Assembly (NCBI GenBank): GCA_019614645.1
Contig: JABWDB010000003.1
Coordinates: forward strand, 16,391,001 to 16,455,000
From: Stratiolaelaps scimitus
Taxonomy: Eukaryota; Arthropoda; Arachnida; Mesostigmata; Laelapidae
Length of the DNA: 64,000 bases
Reading direction: 5' to 3'
Part shown: piece by piece, positions 10,061 through 23,081 of the stretch
Position numbering within the stretch: position 1 is the stretch's first letter
Layout of the letters: the number at the start of each line of letters is the position of its first letter
Position numbers and translations under genes: made by a program
Notes under the pieces: generated by a model
Told to the model about the DNA's origin: nothing
The model's database searches: none
Seen by the model: the letters and a program-made list of their open reading frames with translations, nothing else

Positions 10061-13000
10061 GGAAGCGTTGTTGAGCTGGTCAGCCGTACGCCAAGCGGAA
10101 CGACCAAAGGAAGTGAGTGTGTTACGTGAAACCGAATTTGGTACTGACCTCTCCCATCTCGGGTCTATCGTTTTCCTCGGCACCACTGGCCCTCCTTGCC
10201 ACCCCGAGGAGTACGTGACCCGGCCCACTTGGTCGTCTGAGCATCCCAGTTCAAGCTCCATTTTACCCGGTGTTCTATATATATATATATATATGTGTGC
10301 GCGTGTGGGCGTGTGTCCACTGCTCTTTTCCTTCTCAGCTTCTTTCTCTTTGCGCTCCTTCGATTTCTATCTATATAGCTGTAGCCCGCCTTCCGCCCGA
10401 ATCGCTGTCCGCTGGAGCTCATCTACTGGCTAGCCCTGTCGGTCCGACCCAGCCGTTCCGTGTCCACTGACTAGTGGACGGGTGTGTTCGGGTGAATGCT
10501 GGCCTGCCTAGCCAGCCGATCCACCATTCCGCCGACAACCCAAAGTCCACGTCGGAAAGCAACGGCGTGGCTTGCAAGCACCGAAACAGGAGGGAGGCGA
10601 GTAGACTGGTCGCGCCGTCGGTTGCTAGCTTGTTTGCTGCATATAGCCTACCTACTAGTAGTGGTAGTAGCGTCCGCCGCTAGCCATGTATATGTCGGCG
10701 GGAAATGGCAGGGGCGTAAAAGAAGAGAGTGATGTGACTGTGCGGCAACTAACTTCCCTTCTCGTTAGGGTTAAGCCCATTCTCGTTGTCGGCGAGGCTC
10801 ACACCTACGCCGCCAGCACGACTGCCCACCTGCCCGCCCGCCTCACCACCCACGTCACCGACCGCGGGGCGTTGGTTGTTGCGGAGACGCTGCTTTAGGC
10901 GCTACACCAACGAAGTGGTTGGGTCAGAAGCTGTCGACAGGCTACTGCTAGGACCACTGCTGCTGCCGTCGCCACTACCACCGTAGCCGGTAGCCAAGCG
11001 TTAGTAGTCGCTGACAGTGGAACGTTGAGCAGTACGACGCGACTACCATAGAGAGTTTACGGTCTCTCACCGCGTGGTTCTTTGTCGTTTTCCATCTTCG
11101 TCTCTAACCTCCGTCTGCCATCCGCCTCGCCCCCGCCCCGCCGACAATCCAGCCCACGATCGAATGAGGGTCCCGAGCCAGCGCTGTACACGGATGACAT
11201 GGTCATTCACCATATAGGTGTGCGTGTGTGTTAGTCCATAGTTAGACCATAGCGTTCCTGTAGTGTTGAAGTCCTCTTGTTTTGCTTGCCATGGTTATAC
11301 CACCACGCTCAACAACGCCCAGCTCTGTAGGTCGCAGACGACAGCGGGAGTAAAGATTGCGGAGGCGGCAGCGATGGCGACAACAGTTATAACACGCTCC
11401 GGGGACTCACTATACAGCGAAGTACAACACACGAACTGCAGGCAAAGAAGCGAGCGAGCGAGCAGGCAAGCAAACAAGGCAGATTTTGTCAGGGAAATTT
11501 GACTGGCGCATGTATCCTCCAACAAGCACCGTTGATAGCTAAGGAGTCCAGGGGACGTGGGTTATTTCGCTGTTTGAACGAACGAACCCTTGGGCTTCGG
11601 CTCTGGATGGGGGATTTTCGTAAATGACACTGTCAACAGCGATTTTGCCTCTCTGATATATTTACTATTGTAGGTTTCCTAAGTACGGGACTTATCACGT
11701 TGTCTAAAAACGGTTGCCCGCACTCGAAGTGGAGCTCAACAAGCGAGCGGGCAGTGGCATCTGGCAGACCCTCAGATGACTCCTCAAGAGCATCGAGTTA
11801 TACATTTTTATAATAGCCCCTGCATAGCTCCCGCTGGTAGCCTGCCCGTCTGCCCGGTGGATTTCTGATGATGATCTATAGCTCGCTCCCGACAGCGGAG
11901 ATGGAGAGATGAGGCGAAAAGTTGGAGTTGTCGAAAACTGGGTGACCTTTTTGAGTTGCTTGCGTGTCTATCTGGTTTCCGTGAGCGTATATTTGTCAGT
12001 GTCTCTGTGTGTGTGTGTAGACATCGATAGTACAGTACATCTTGATGAACCTTGATAACACAGCTCACGATCAGCGACTTAATCACCCGTGACGGATATA
12101 TATATATATAGAGAGAGAGAGAGAGTAAGATCGGAAGCGACACAGAAGGAGATAAATGTTGTATCTTAGTGGATTAATGTAGCCGATAAATCGACGTTTC
12201 TCGAATGCGTTTAATTTTCTAAATAATAAGAGAAAATAGAGACCGGTGTAATGATGCATGGTACCATTTGACGCCGCTCAAGCCATACTCGTTGTGCAGC
12301 GCTAAAACGACTATGCTACTGCAGCGACGAGCGTTATCATTGAGATTGAACCATTGCGCCAGTGGGTGATCCATATATGTTTTCGTAGGAAGGCCAATCG
12401 CTATAGAATGAGGCGTGTTTTGTTAGCTTGCCACAGATAGCCGCATATGTTGACGATCGAGCCTAGACGACCTTTCTGTGTTGTGCGTGGTAGAACTTCG
12501 TTGGACTTCCCCCTGGGGTGAGACACCGAGTTTCCCTCGACTACCCAAGACGCTATGCATATTTTTACGCGTTCATTTTCCAGACACACGTTATGCTCCT
12601 GTTACGAAATGACAGACAAATCGTAGTCCTGCGAGTACTGGAAGCAATTGTGGCCTCCACCACTGCATGCACTGCTACTACTATTACGTCCATAAATCGC
12701 TGTCAAGTGATCACAGACTGTTTTGCATTGTCTCGTCGTGCCAGCAGGACTCGGGCCAGCTTACACACTCATCTAACGATTGCTGCTCGTATCTGGTAGG
12801 GACGAGGCTGGACGTGGCCTTCGTACGAAGTCACGTCCATCGTTCTCAAGCGATCTTATGTCTCGTCGTCTACCTTCATCTTGCCCTTGTTGATTCTGGT
12901 GGGAATGGGTTATCGCCTTCGTGGTCGACGTCGTCGTCGTCCTGCCGCTGGCCTTTAGGCCAAAGATCTGCCTGTCGCGTGGTCAGAAGCGTATTCGTAC

Positions 13001-14350
13001 AAGAGAGGTATTCGGGTTTGCGATGCAGCAATTGGACAACAGTTGTGCACGAGAGAATACAGCCACTGGCGTCAGAGGACCGTAGACGGCGTTAGGGGGC
13101 TTAGCGTGATTCGGCCTGGCTACTCGAAGTCTTCGCTGCCCGCTCCTAGGTACGCCATACGAGTACAACCCTATCGCAAAACGAGTACATGTATTGTATG
13201 GTGCGTAGCAGGATGTTCCCCGAACGAGTCCTGTCAAGTGTCCTGCCAAGTGTCCTCGCGAGATTGCGCAACTTCGCGGTAATGAGCGTAATCACCGCCG
13301 AGCGATGCTGAACGTACAGTGGGTCGCACGCGCGCAGGGTGAGTGAAATTACGAGCCGCGGTCTCAGCATTGGAATCGCGCGCGAATGTCCACGTCAGTG
13401 CCGATCGATGCGTATCCTATGCGGCGCCGTCAGAAGCACACGGACACGGTAAACGCAATAACGAACTCACATGCGGCTACTTGTGGGTCACCGCGTCGCG
13501 AGCAACGACGAGAGCGCATTTCTTCAACTCCGTCTATATACCCTAGGATGAATGGACGAGCAACCACAATCGGTCTCTCTCTGTCACTCGTTGTATGCAG
13601 TGAATAGACAGGTGACCGCTCCGCGATCATAGCGACCAGAACAGAGAGCATACACTACCACACCTCGGCAGTAGTATTTCGTTCTGTGGGGAAGTGACCC
13701 CCAGCTTATGTTCCCCCCCGCCCCCCACCTCCACGCAGCCTGCATATGTCGACAATGCAGGTCTGACGAAGGGTGTCAATGGCGCGTATCGCGATAGGCT
13801 CTCGTAGCTGCTGCTGTTACTGTTACCTAGCGGGGATACCATAGCGCCCGTCAAATGGAAACCCCACCTAGTTCTTCTACTGCTGTTGCTACCGCTGCAG
13901 CTGCTTCGTCGATGCAAGCAGCGGCTATGATTTGTTAACCGCTGAGTTGTTCGACGATAGTAGACGCAGGCACGACTGGATTACGTTAGCCGACGAAGGT
14001 GCCGACAAAGAAGACAGCGAAGTTGACGTGGTGAAGGGAACGAGCCAGAAGCAAAAATGAGCCAACGAGAGGCTGACAGAGCAGAAAGCGACTAACAAGT
14101 CAAGCAGGACTAAGTGAACGTCTCCGTTGGTTTGATGGCCAGCTGGGCCATATAGGCGAGTCAGCCTCTCAGTCGTCTATGAGAGAAAGATAGAGGAAAG
14201 TCGGCGGCGTAATGGACGGTTCTGGCGGTATCAGCAGGAGCACCAGAAGGGCTTCCTCGCCGCCCACTGTTATATTCGTCGACGACGTCTATCTATGTTA
14301 AGACAATGATGTTGGAAGGTCCACTGCTGCCGCCGCCGCCGCCGACGATG
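10061..14350. other. GC-rich, CpG-rich block without recognised gene
   Basis: A long block of elevated G+C with CpG retained. It contains a TA run at 10275-10294, a TA/GA compound tract at 12096-12125, a 12-bp tandem duplication (TCCTGTCAAGTG/TCCTGCCAAGTG) near 13230-13255, and CCG units near 14330. Many overlapping open frames occur on both strands, as expected from composition. The plus strand lacks ATG from 10732 to 11164, a milder form of the pattern seen at 4.2-5.0 kb, but without a convincing initiator. Confidence 0.4.
12096..12125. repeat. compound (TA)n(GA)n microsatellite
   Basis: About eight TA units pass directly into about seven GA units. Confidence 0.92.
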
Positions 14351-15085
14351 ATGATGTCGGCCAAGATGATACCTGTGAGCATTTTGCCCATCTGCGGAGG
14401 TCTCGCTATGTAGCCCATGTATCAGCCGCATGGCATTGCACTACCGTTGGCACTCGACATCTATTGTCAGGGATTTCCGTCCTGTTCATAGAGCTATGGC
14501 TGATTGGCATGCACCACTTCGCAGCAAAGGTTACATAGTGCTCAAACAGGATTGGACGTGTACGCCGGAGTCCATTGCGAAATAGTAAAGTACTTAAAGT
14601 GAGTATATACATATATCTGCTATTAGCATCATACTAGTGACACTGAGCAGCAATGAAAGCAAAGTAAAAGCAACTTGGAGAGTGACCTTTCGAAGATAGA
14701 TTATCTATGTCTTCTGTGATGATGATTTGACTGCGGATCCCTCGTATTCGCGCTGCGGCCACTGCAGAGGCAGCGGTGGCCGCTGCCGCTGTCGCCGTTG
14801 GCCGTGCTGGGTCCTTCCGCGATGTTGGCCATCAATCACCCGCCTATCTGACGGACCCTATGCAATAAATTATAGTTTCATTATTTAGAGCACAATCATT
14901 TATTACTTCGTGTGCGCGTGAGATAATATCTCAACCGATCAGCTGCATGATCCTGACTACGATATCATATTCGCTTAATACAATCTCAGTAGTTCTCCCC
15001 CCTTTGGTCGCATCGACTACGTTGTGTACAAATCTCGTTCGTATGCGACGAGTCTGCCCGTCTGATGCTCGATATATTTGTTATC

Positions 15086-15112
15086 GTTGTTGTTGCTGCT
15101 GCTGCTGCTGCC
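15086..15112 (+). repeat. (GTT)n/(GCT)n trinucleotide tract
   Basis: Short GTT units passing into five GCT/TGC units, in unassigned sequence. Confidence 0.85.
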
Positions 15113-16061
15113 ACTGTTGTGGCTGTTGTCCAGGAATATTGATGAAACAACGTGTGGACATATTTGAATATAATACATAGACCTGTCTATGTGTTCGATA
15201 ACAGTTATATGTCTCTATGCTTAGTTGCCACTACAACGATGATGATATCGCCTCTAGTAATAACAGATAGATACCCACGGTGCTGCCGAGAGAACCTACA
15301 GCGGACTACAGAATCGCCACACTATAGTGATAGTCCAATCAACTTCTGCATTCATGAATAATGACCAATTTTGAGGATATTCGCTCCAATCGATGAACGT
15401 ACGCCGCCGGCGGAATTGCATCAGTCCGGATTCGTTCTTGGACGACGAAACGACTTGGGACCACTTGGCTACAACAGATTTCTATCTCGAGACCCTCTCT
15501 CGGCCAGGCTCGTCGAGCACACTCCTATTTGCTGTGTGATATAAACAACGTCGCAACGGGGAAACAGCACAACTGCTCACGTACGAACGGCCATATATTC
15601 GAGTCAAAATATCATCAAAATTTGGTCATTGTTCGTTTCAGATGTTCCTGGTGAGCAGAAAGACAACCGTCGACCTTCTGGATTCATGTTTTTACATCGA
15701 ATGATGAACTACACAAGATAGTGCAAAGGTTTGATACATTGAGCTTCAGTTTTTTTACAACGCTCAAGGTCCGCCATGTAGAATGCCCTTAGCCGTCAGA
15801 GCATCGCAAGCGGGAGGCTGTAACAACTGGACGGAATCAGTTTATCGTTCAGTGCTGTTCACTGTTCGTAACTAATATTTGAGTCATCGCTGTCATACAA
15901 GATCGACCGAGTCAATTCAGCTCCTTCTTGCCTCTGGTGTCGGAGCCTTCCTAGAGAGCGGTACTGTAGATTACCTGAAATGGATGTACTGTATCGAAGG
16001 TCTGACACATACCCACTACCTTCCACGCTATCGAAACACAGCTTGTGGGTGAACGAATTAA

Positions 16062-16062
<1 letters not shown>

Positions 16063-16115
<53 letters not shown>
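16063..16115. repeat. (TA)n microsatellite
   Basis: About 26 uninterrupted TA units. Confidence 0.96.
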
Positions 16116-16117
<2 letters not shown>

Positions 16118-19100
16118 GAGATACAACCTCGTATAGCAGCGCATTGCTATGTATCCATCATCGGTTCAAGTGACTGTACAAGGATTGACTTCTGTACGTA
16201 TGAAGACTGGGTCATATTTGAAACTTGTTTTTGAGAGTCCTCATTACCAGAGGATCCGACTTTGAACGAGAATCGAGTGTCGCCGACAGACACGCGAGTG
16301 TTCGGAGTAGCTTATTATCATCTCATTGTGCTATAATAATACAAGTGGCTAAAAGATAAATAAGAGCGGCGGCTTGATATTTCCATTGTATTGTTATACT
16401 GAAATTATGTCAGTGTGATCTCCGTCCCAATGGATTTCGTCTGATTTGCTTTTAAACGAATTGAAGATATCATTTTGCATCGGCATCTGCCGTAAATCCG
16501 ATACATAAATTCGATACTATTATCGCGATTGGCGACTATTATCATTACTATTATTACTATTGTGCCCTATTTATTACTATTGGATTCTGAACGAGCGTCA
16601 ACTATGTTCGCTACAGTGAGCGATTAGGCTTTCTATTTCTGGAAACGAAACAGTATTGTATCAGTTATTGTACGATAACAACTGGTACATTGAGAATTGC
16701 TGGCTCTTCCTGACTGCCGGCGTTTTGCCATGCGACTACAAGGGCATCGATGTCAAATGTATGACAGTTTGCAGCATTACGAATGACAATTAGCGCACTC
16801 GATATGATCGATAGATAGAGGACTGGCGAACAAATGAATTCAATTAGGATAAGGGTCATGGTGCACTTGCATCCTCGCTTCGAAATCTGCGATAGTTCGC
16901 TCATCTACGATATCTGCCGGGAGTTGTAGCCCGACCGAACTTCATCACCACGATAGTTGCTGACGCCACGTAATGTTTAGGGGAGTGGCAGCTACCAGAT
17001 ATTTGGTAGTCGTGGAGATGCGCGAGCAGATGTTTGATTGTGTTCGACGAGATGTGTTGTTTGCGCCTTAATGAATCGTCTCTAATTTTCTCCAAACTGA
17101 ACTCCTTTTGTCGTCCAAAGCCATACTGACGGTGGTGAATTTTTCAATCGTCTGATATTGTTCGCCGTAGCTGCTCTTCCGCGCGGGCTGCTGTCCTCAA
17201 CGTGGACACGTGGAAAAAGCTCGAAATCGGCCAAAATCGCGCCAGCCAAACATCCTCTCCGATCTTCGCTGCTCGTAAACATTAGTGCAGTGACAGAAAC
17301 CAGTTAATGCTTCATCATATTGTTCAACTGAGTCGAATACTTCTCTGCAAGGCTTGTGTTCCATCAACTAGTCGTCGCCTCGCCAAAAATCCGAAAGAAA
17401 ATGCTATACATGTGCAAGAAGACGTTTATATATTCAGTGCATAAATCTCTAGTTAGTGGCAGATGCTATCGTCCCTCGAGCAACGACGATGTTGAATTGT
17501 TGTTGATTTCAGCATGTCGAACAAGTCAAATAGCAGATGCAATAGTAAATGTGGGGCGTACGCTGCAGCGTGACCTCAACAATCAGCACTGTATCCGCGT
17601 TTGTCTGTGCGTGTTTGTGTGTAAGATTTATGTATTCAACATCGTGGCCATCCATGAGCGGTCTGCTAGGTAAAATATTGTTTTCCAGAAAAGGTGGCAT
17701 CTAATCATAATTTATCTTCATAACAATTCTGTGTTTCACTCAGAACGCGGCTGGGATGTTGTCTGCGTCTATGACTGAGGTGTGAACATCTCGCGCTGTA
17801 CGTGCTAAACGTGCTAATTTGTTCCCATGCATTGCGGGACCTCGCCGGGTTGAAGAGATATACTGTAGAGGGGACGCCATATGGTCTGAAGCTAGATCCC
17901 AGCATACGTTTGCTGCCCTGCATAGAAGGGTGACATCTATTTCACTTATATGCACAAAATTCTAGTCGAAGATGTGAGCTCTCTGCTTGTCAGACAGCTC
18001 TGGGTTGGTTTCGAGCTTGTGGTGGCGTGCACACGGCACGTGACGGTGTATATGGAGCAGGTATCTAAAATAAGCCTGCATATTAATATGCTGTCACTTT
18101 ATACAACTTCATATTGTATTGAGTTGTGTCATGATAGCTTCGCATCGGTGGTCTGGAAGCGAGAGCAAAGGTGGGACCGGGAAATTGAGGGGGGGGATAT
18201 CCTATGAACTGGCTGTGTTTTGTTCACGCGACCATTGTCCTGCACACATTTATGATATATTTTCTCACCCTGTCGACGTGGTCAAACTGCACGACCGATT
18301 TAGGCAAACCGGATTTATAATATTTCGGCCACAGTTGCGGGAGTCATCCACAGTTTCATTCCACATAGAGACATACGATGGTTCCTCATTCAACACATAC
18401 TGCGTATTGGCCCATCGAGCGGGGCCGGAGTGTCTCGGAGACGTGATAATTATTTTTATGAGTACGCAGATGGGGACAGATGATAGACACCTAGATTACT
18501 GTCCGGCCACGGCCGCTTCAGCACTTTCGAGACGCGCGCGCTCACCGTAAATATGATAAAAGTGGCCACGCACCGGGGCCTTGCTGCGGGAGAGCCCTAT
18601 GTGTCAGCAGAGCCAATTTGTTACGACGAATCGTCCTCATGCATCAGGCTCGAAACCTTCTTTTTTATGAACGTAGACATTTTTATTGCTTGCCACACAA
18701 TGCGTACCGCAGGGGACTATTGGGGTTTTAGTTCTCCTGATATGGCCCTCCTACATGATGATGATGGTGATGATGATGATGACGGTTGGCTTTAATTTAC
18801 GTTTATTTCGGCGCGCGTAACGTCAAGTTAGCGTTTCCGTGGCCCAATTTCTATTTCAAGTATATGTTTATACTCGGGATGTGTTACCCCTCCAAGAAGC
18901 GGTACCTCACTAGTGACGCGACACGCCCGCGACGACGATAACAAAATACGTCGCTCGTCCAGACTCGTTGCCACGAGAGATTCGCAAATATGGGTCAACT
19001 CCTGTTGGAAACATTAGGTCCTTGCTCAGACGCCGTCGTTCTTCGCCCGTTGTAGCCAAGACAGCTAATCATAGGTCGGTCTTACGCCGAGTGCAATGTT

Positions 19101-22100
19101 CCATTTCATCGGGTTCACAAAAAAAAAATCGAAAAAAACACAACCCGTAAAGGTGAGAACGATCTTATGGCTAGCTGTCGATGTAAAGTCATCACCATAT
19201 TGTCTACGTGTTCCGAGCTTATATTCCTGGAAGGCAGATGACTTTCTCTCTCTGTCTCGAGTCGTTCCTCGTCAACGGTGAGGTCTCACGTATCTATGGC
19301 GCCCCCTGTATCCTTGATTATCCTAGAGCATCGAAATGTTCCATCTCTCACGCTTGCAAATTCATTCGATTCCTGTGAATAATGAGAGTGCCGTCTTCGG
19401 AACACACATTGCTCATTACTCGGTTCGCTGTACTTCGTTTTCACACCTTGGACACAATTTTCATACATAGTAATAGTGGTATAGTAACGGAGGCACCGCA
19501 GCGTACGTGAGATACCAGATGAGGACTTTGATCACATCATTTATATATCTCTATATATCTATCCATCGGTCTGCGTCTATTGTCTCTTGGCTGAAGGAAA
19601 CGAATTGAATGAGAAACCTTTATTTTTTTTGCATCTCATATCCCAAAAGGGTGGTATGGTATCCCACAATATCACACTTACACACATTTATCTATTATGG
19701 AGATGTGTGTAATGCGTATAACGCCTAACATGTACTTCTTTATGCCGAATGCAATCATCCGAGCATCTGGCTTGTTTGGCATTAAGGTCAATGTCAACAG
19801 CAGTATCGTGGACGTTAAATGTTGGCTGCGAGTCAGCCCGGAAAATTTAAGGGGTATTAAGGCCGCTTTCTAATAAACAGAAAATATAACATTGCATCCC
19901 CTCCGCCCCCAAATAATTCCTAATAATTGTATATTTGAATAAATAATGAGATATGAACGTTTCAAGATAACAACGTTTGAAGGTGTAACATTGCCTGTAA
20001 TCTGAGCGTAATGCCTGTTCAGTAGTTGCTCGCATACGAATGCGGCGCGCTGCAGTTGTTTAGATTAGAGTGCTTATCGTCGCGAGACCTGGTCCCTTCC
20101 CCCCTGGGAGACTATATAGCACCACGCAATGTTCGATTCACGAGCGAAATACGAACGTAGCTAACGTCGAATGTGGCCTCGTTATATTTATTGTTCAAGG
20201 CTAACTTTGACCAATTCGCACTTCCACATTTATAACGTGCTTATTATTAGCCTTATTGTTATGATTAATGCGTTAACATTTTCTTGATTTGTCTTCCATA
20301 TGGCTAGCCGACGTTTATTCTCCACCATATGAATTCTCATTTTAGTCATGTTAATGTTAATTGTTCATATCTTGTTGTGTTAGTTCTTCTTGTTGTATTG
20401 GTCGTGCTATATTTCTGTTTATTTATTTACATCTGGCCCAAACGGTTTGAGGTGGTTTCGCGCGGTTGATACCCCTTCGTGGGGTTTACCTGATGCCCGG
20501 GGTAGTCGTCCGAGTCACCGCATGTGGATAGAGCGTCCAATCGTTCTGGTATCTACGCCTCGTAACAACTCGACCTTGCCAGACGTAACAGGCAAACCCT
20601 CGAAACAACTACTTCTTCCGGTGTGCTTATGCCGCTGATAATTAATTTCAATGTCTGCTGATCTAAATTTGAGGTAGACCTTAATAGATGTAGAGAGATG
20701 TTGGCACACAGGTGGCCAGATGGCGATCACCTTCCTATTATCTGATCACAACGTTGAGTGTAAAGTTTGCAAGTGAGAGCTAGGAAAGAGAGATGACGTG
20801 GTGAAGGAGAAGAAATAGGCAATCAATATTAATTGTTGTTATGGTATAGGTAGAGGTCGAATCCCACCAGGACGAAAGGAATATCAGCCAGAAATAACTG
20901 TGATGGCTGCTGACGGTAATCGGTAATTTTTTTTCTAGCCATTCGGCGCGTACAATGTTGTCGTCTGAATGTGTTTTGATAATTTTAAAATCTGATTATC
21001 TAAACACGTGGAATACACGTAGAGAAGAAGTTAAGCGCGTAAACGGAACGAATATCACATTGTGGTCATTCGTATGAATCTGGCAAATTAGCTGAAATGA
21101 GACACCGTTTTCGCTACTTATACGATATTGTGGGGATGGATTTTCGCTAACGTGCATAGTTCATCAAAAGGGCCTACCATCCAACAACGATGATGTATTG
21201 ATGAAACAAGTACAAAGGTATAGCGTTCGCGGTTGATGAAAATCAGCTAACCAGTGGGGATGTGCCGACGGAGAACTTTGCCGCTTGAAAAACACACAAA
21301 TTACGTCATCGAGACCTGGCATTTGTTGACACCGATAATGCGAACGGCGAATGCACTATACAGCGTCCAATGTATAGTAAGTAGAATCAAGTATTTGGGG
21401 TAGCTCTACCTCGGGGACAGCTGCGCTTTTATATGCGCTACAGACCATGCGGCCGCATTTCGCCGACAAGGTTATTACACAGTTATAAGTGTTGCTCTAA
21501 TTAAGTATCTTGCAAGATAAAAATCATATTGTCGTCTATCGTACTGTTATGTGCTTTTCGATGCACGCAAGCAACTGATTCCATAAGGCGACTTCGTTGG
21601 GGTGCAATGCCCAAAGGGGTGTGCGGGCCTGAAAGTGTTGGTCAATAATGCAGGAGTGAGGGCTCATCGTATCCTCTCGTCCCGCTCGGGAACTCATTTC
21701 CGCCATTATTTTTGCTCCTTTAGGGTATAACGCCGTGATACCTCTGTAATCGCTGCGCAGCTCTAGCAACCACGTCGAAGGCCATTATCCAAGTACGGAC
21801 ACGGAGAGCCGAGATGGTCTTTGCTAAAAATTGCTGAGAATTTGCACTCTCCACAGCTAGCCAGATGGGCTGTTCATAGGGTATATACATGGAGCAATTG
21901 GCCTTCTAGATACTTTCTAGGGACAGGTCATTAAAAGCATCCCTCCTCCCCTTTATGGCACCTTTAATAAGCTAAATAAGGCCATCTTTAGGGCTCACAA
22001 ACACTAGACACGGTGGCAAACCTTTGATATGCTTCGTTTCATTCGGTAAGTACATAAGTTCTCACCATATGTTCCTTTGCTTATGTTAGTTAACCTCGCC

Positions 22101-22139
22101 GTCAAGACGACGTAAGAAGTTTATTTAGCGGCGCCCGTA

Positions 22140-22763
22140 GCGGGTGGAGTTGCTTTCCATCGTCCCTGTTGTGAGTGACTTGTTTCTTCAACCCCCGCTC
22201 GACGTTCCGGAGGGAGGTCCCTGACCCTACCCACAAAGTCTCACTCAGCCTTAGCCGCGTAAGGCTTCGCGGGCCCGTCAGCCAGTGTGGGAATCAGCGG
22301 CCCAAACGAAGCGGGGTTTTGCGAACGGAGCGACCATCTAGCCGCAGTTCAAAGAGCTTCGCTTCCCACAACTCATCCGATCAGATCTACGCAGCGGGCG
22401 CTCCGACTATGCAAATGCTATGCCGGCCCATTGTTGAAGAGATCTCTATCGTACGCAAACGGGCACAGCCGGTGCGTGCGGCCGCTCTCTCCCCAATCCC
22501 CTCGGTTAGCCTAGGACACCGCCGACCTCCGGAGGCTTGCGACAACGCCGCAAGGACGAAGGCCGGAAACCTGAAAGTGGGACTGAAAAGCCACTCTTTG
22601 CCATAGGCCACGGCTATGTACCCTGCCAACCGCTCTGGGGAGGTCCACATTAGCAGCAGAACCCGAGGCATGTGGGGGAATATCTGAAGTGGATTTCGAA
22701 GCGATTACGAACGCTGGGAATTACCCTTTTGCCGGTCGAGCTGCGCGTCGTGCGTGCTGCATC
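22140..22763. other. GC-rich island
   Basis: A compact CpG-rich stretch that stands out from AT-leaning neighbours and precedes the X-box-like site. Plus- and minus-strand frames here overlap and start mostly at non-ATG codons. It may be promoter-proximal sequence for the ORF at 22848. Confidence 0.4.
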
Positions 22764-22785
22764 ACGCGTTGTCTAGGCAACGCGT
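22764..22785. promoter_or_regulatory. RFX X-box-like near-palindrome
   Basis: The core GTTGTCTAGGCAAC at 22768-22781 fits the RFX X-box layout (GTTGCC, two bases, GGCAAC) with one mismatch. It sits in a longer near-palindrome with arms ACGCGTTG and CAACGCGT; 10 of 11 base pairs are complementary across 22 bp. In animals X-boxes lie close upstream of ciliary genes. Here it is 66 bp before an ATG at 22848. The motif is seen; binding and function are inferred. Confidence 0.4.
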
Positions 22786-22847
22786 CGCGCTCGGCTGTAC
22801 TTTGCGGTGCGTGCGTATTGTTCACGTTGACACTTGCTAGGTTTAGA

Positions 22848-23081
22848 ATGAGCGAATTAAGCGGAACTGCAGGAGATTTGGGGCAATCATATTCGAGCGT
22901 TGGCCTAATTTCGAAATCGTCCGAGACGCTCAAACCTTGCTGTCAACGTTGTAGGACACTCGAAACCAAAAAAGTCAACACGGAGATGTTGTTTAGATTC
23001 CACGATCGAGCGCTTATATATACGCTTGCTCTAAGAATAGGAAAATCGAAACTCGCAAAGGAACTTTTCGCACGCTCGTAA
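22848..23081 (+). CDS. unassigned 77-codon ORF downstream of X-box-like site
   Basis: ATG at 22848 opens a 77-residue frame ending in TAA. The peptide begins MSELSGTAGDLGQSYSSVGL, has a Cys pair (PCCQRC) near residues 31-36, and ends in a basic, amphipathic stretch (RIGKSKLAKELFARS). There is no signal peptide or membrane segment. The frame is open further upstream to about 22689, but only with non-ATG starts. I do not recognise the family. An X-box-like motif lies 66 bp upstream and a GC-rich island precedes it, so it could be the first exon of a short or intron-containing gene. No strong splice donor is seen near its end. Chance occurrence is quite possible. Confidence 0.22.
   Translation: MSELSGTAGDLGQSYSSVGLISKSSETLKPCCQRCRTLETKKVNTEMLFRFHDRALIYTLALRIGKSKLAKELFARS

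Larger units (their letters stand above)
14351..22139. other. unassigned sequence
   Basis: This is a long interval with no supported coding, RNA or transposon feature apart from the microsatellites listed separately. Scattered open frames (for example on the minus strand at 16.67-17.28 kb and the plus strand at 18.12-18.8 kb) have no recognisable domain. Two short segments (18281-18301 and 19789-19828) recur at 35.4-35.7 kb. Confidence 0.4.

Noticed and set aside
18119..18795. Two adjacent plus-strand open frames (143 and 80 codons)
   Set aside because: They are in different frames, have no recognisable domain, and the second ends in an Asp run from a GAT repeat.
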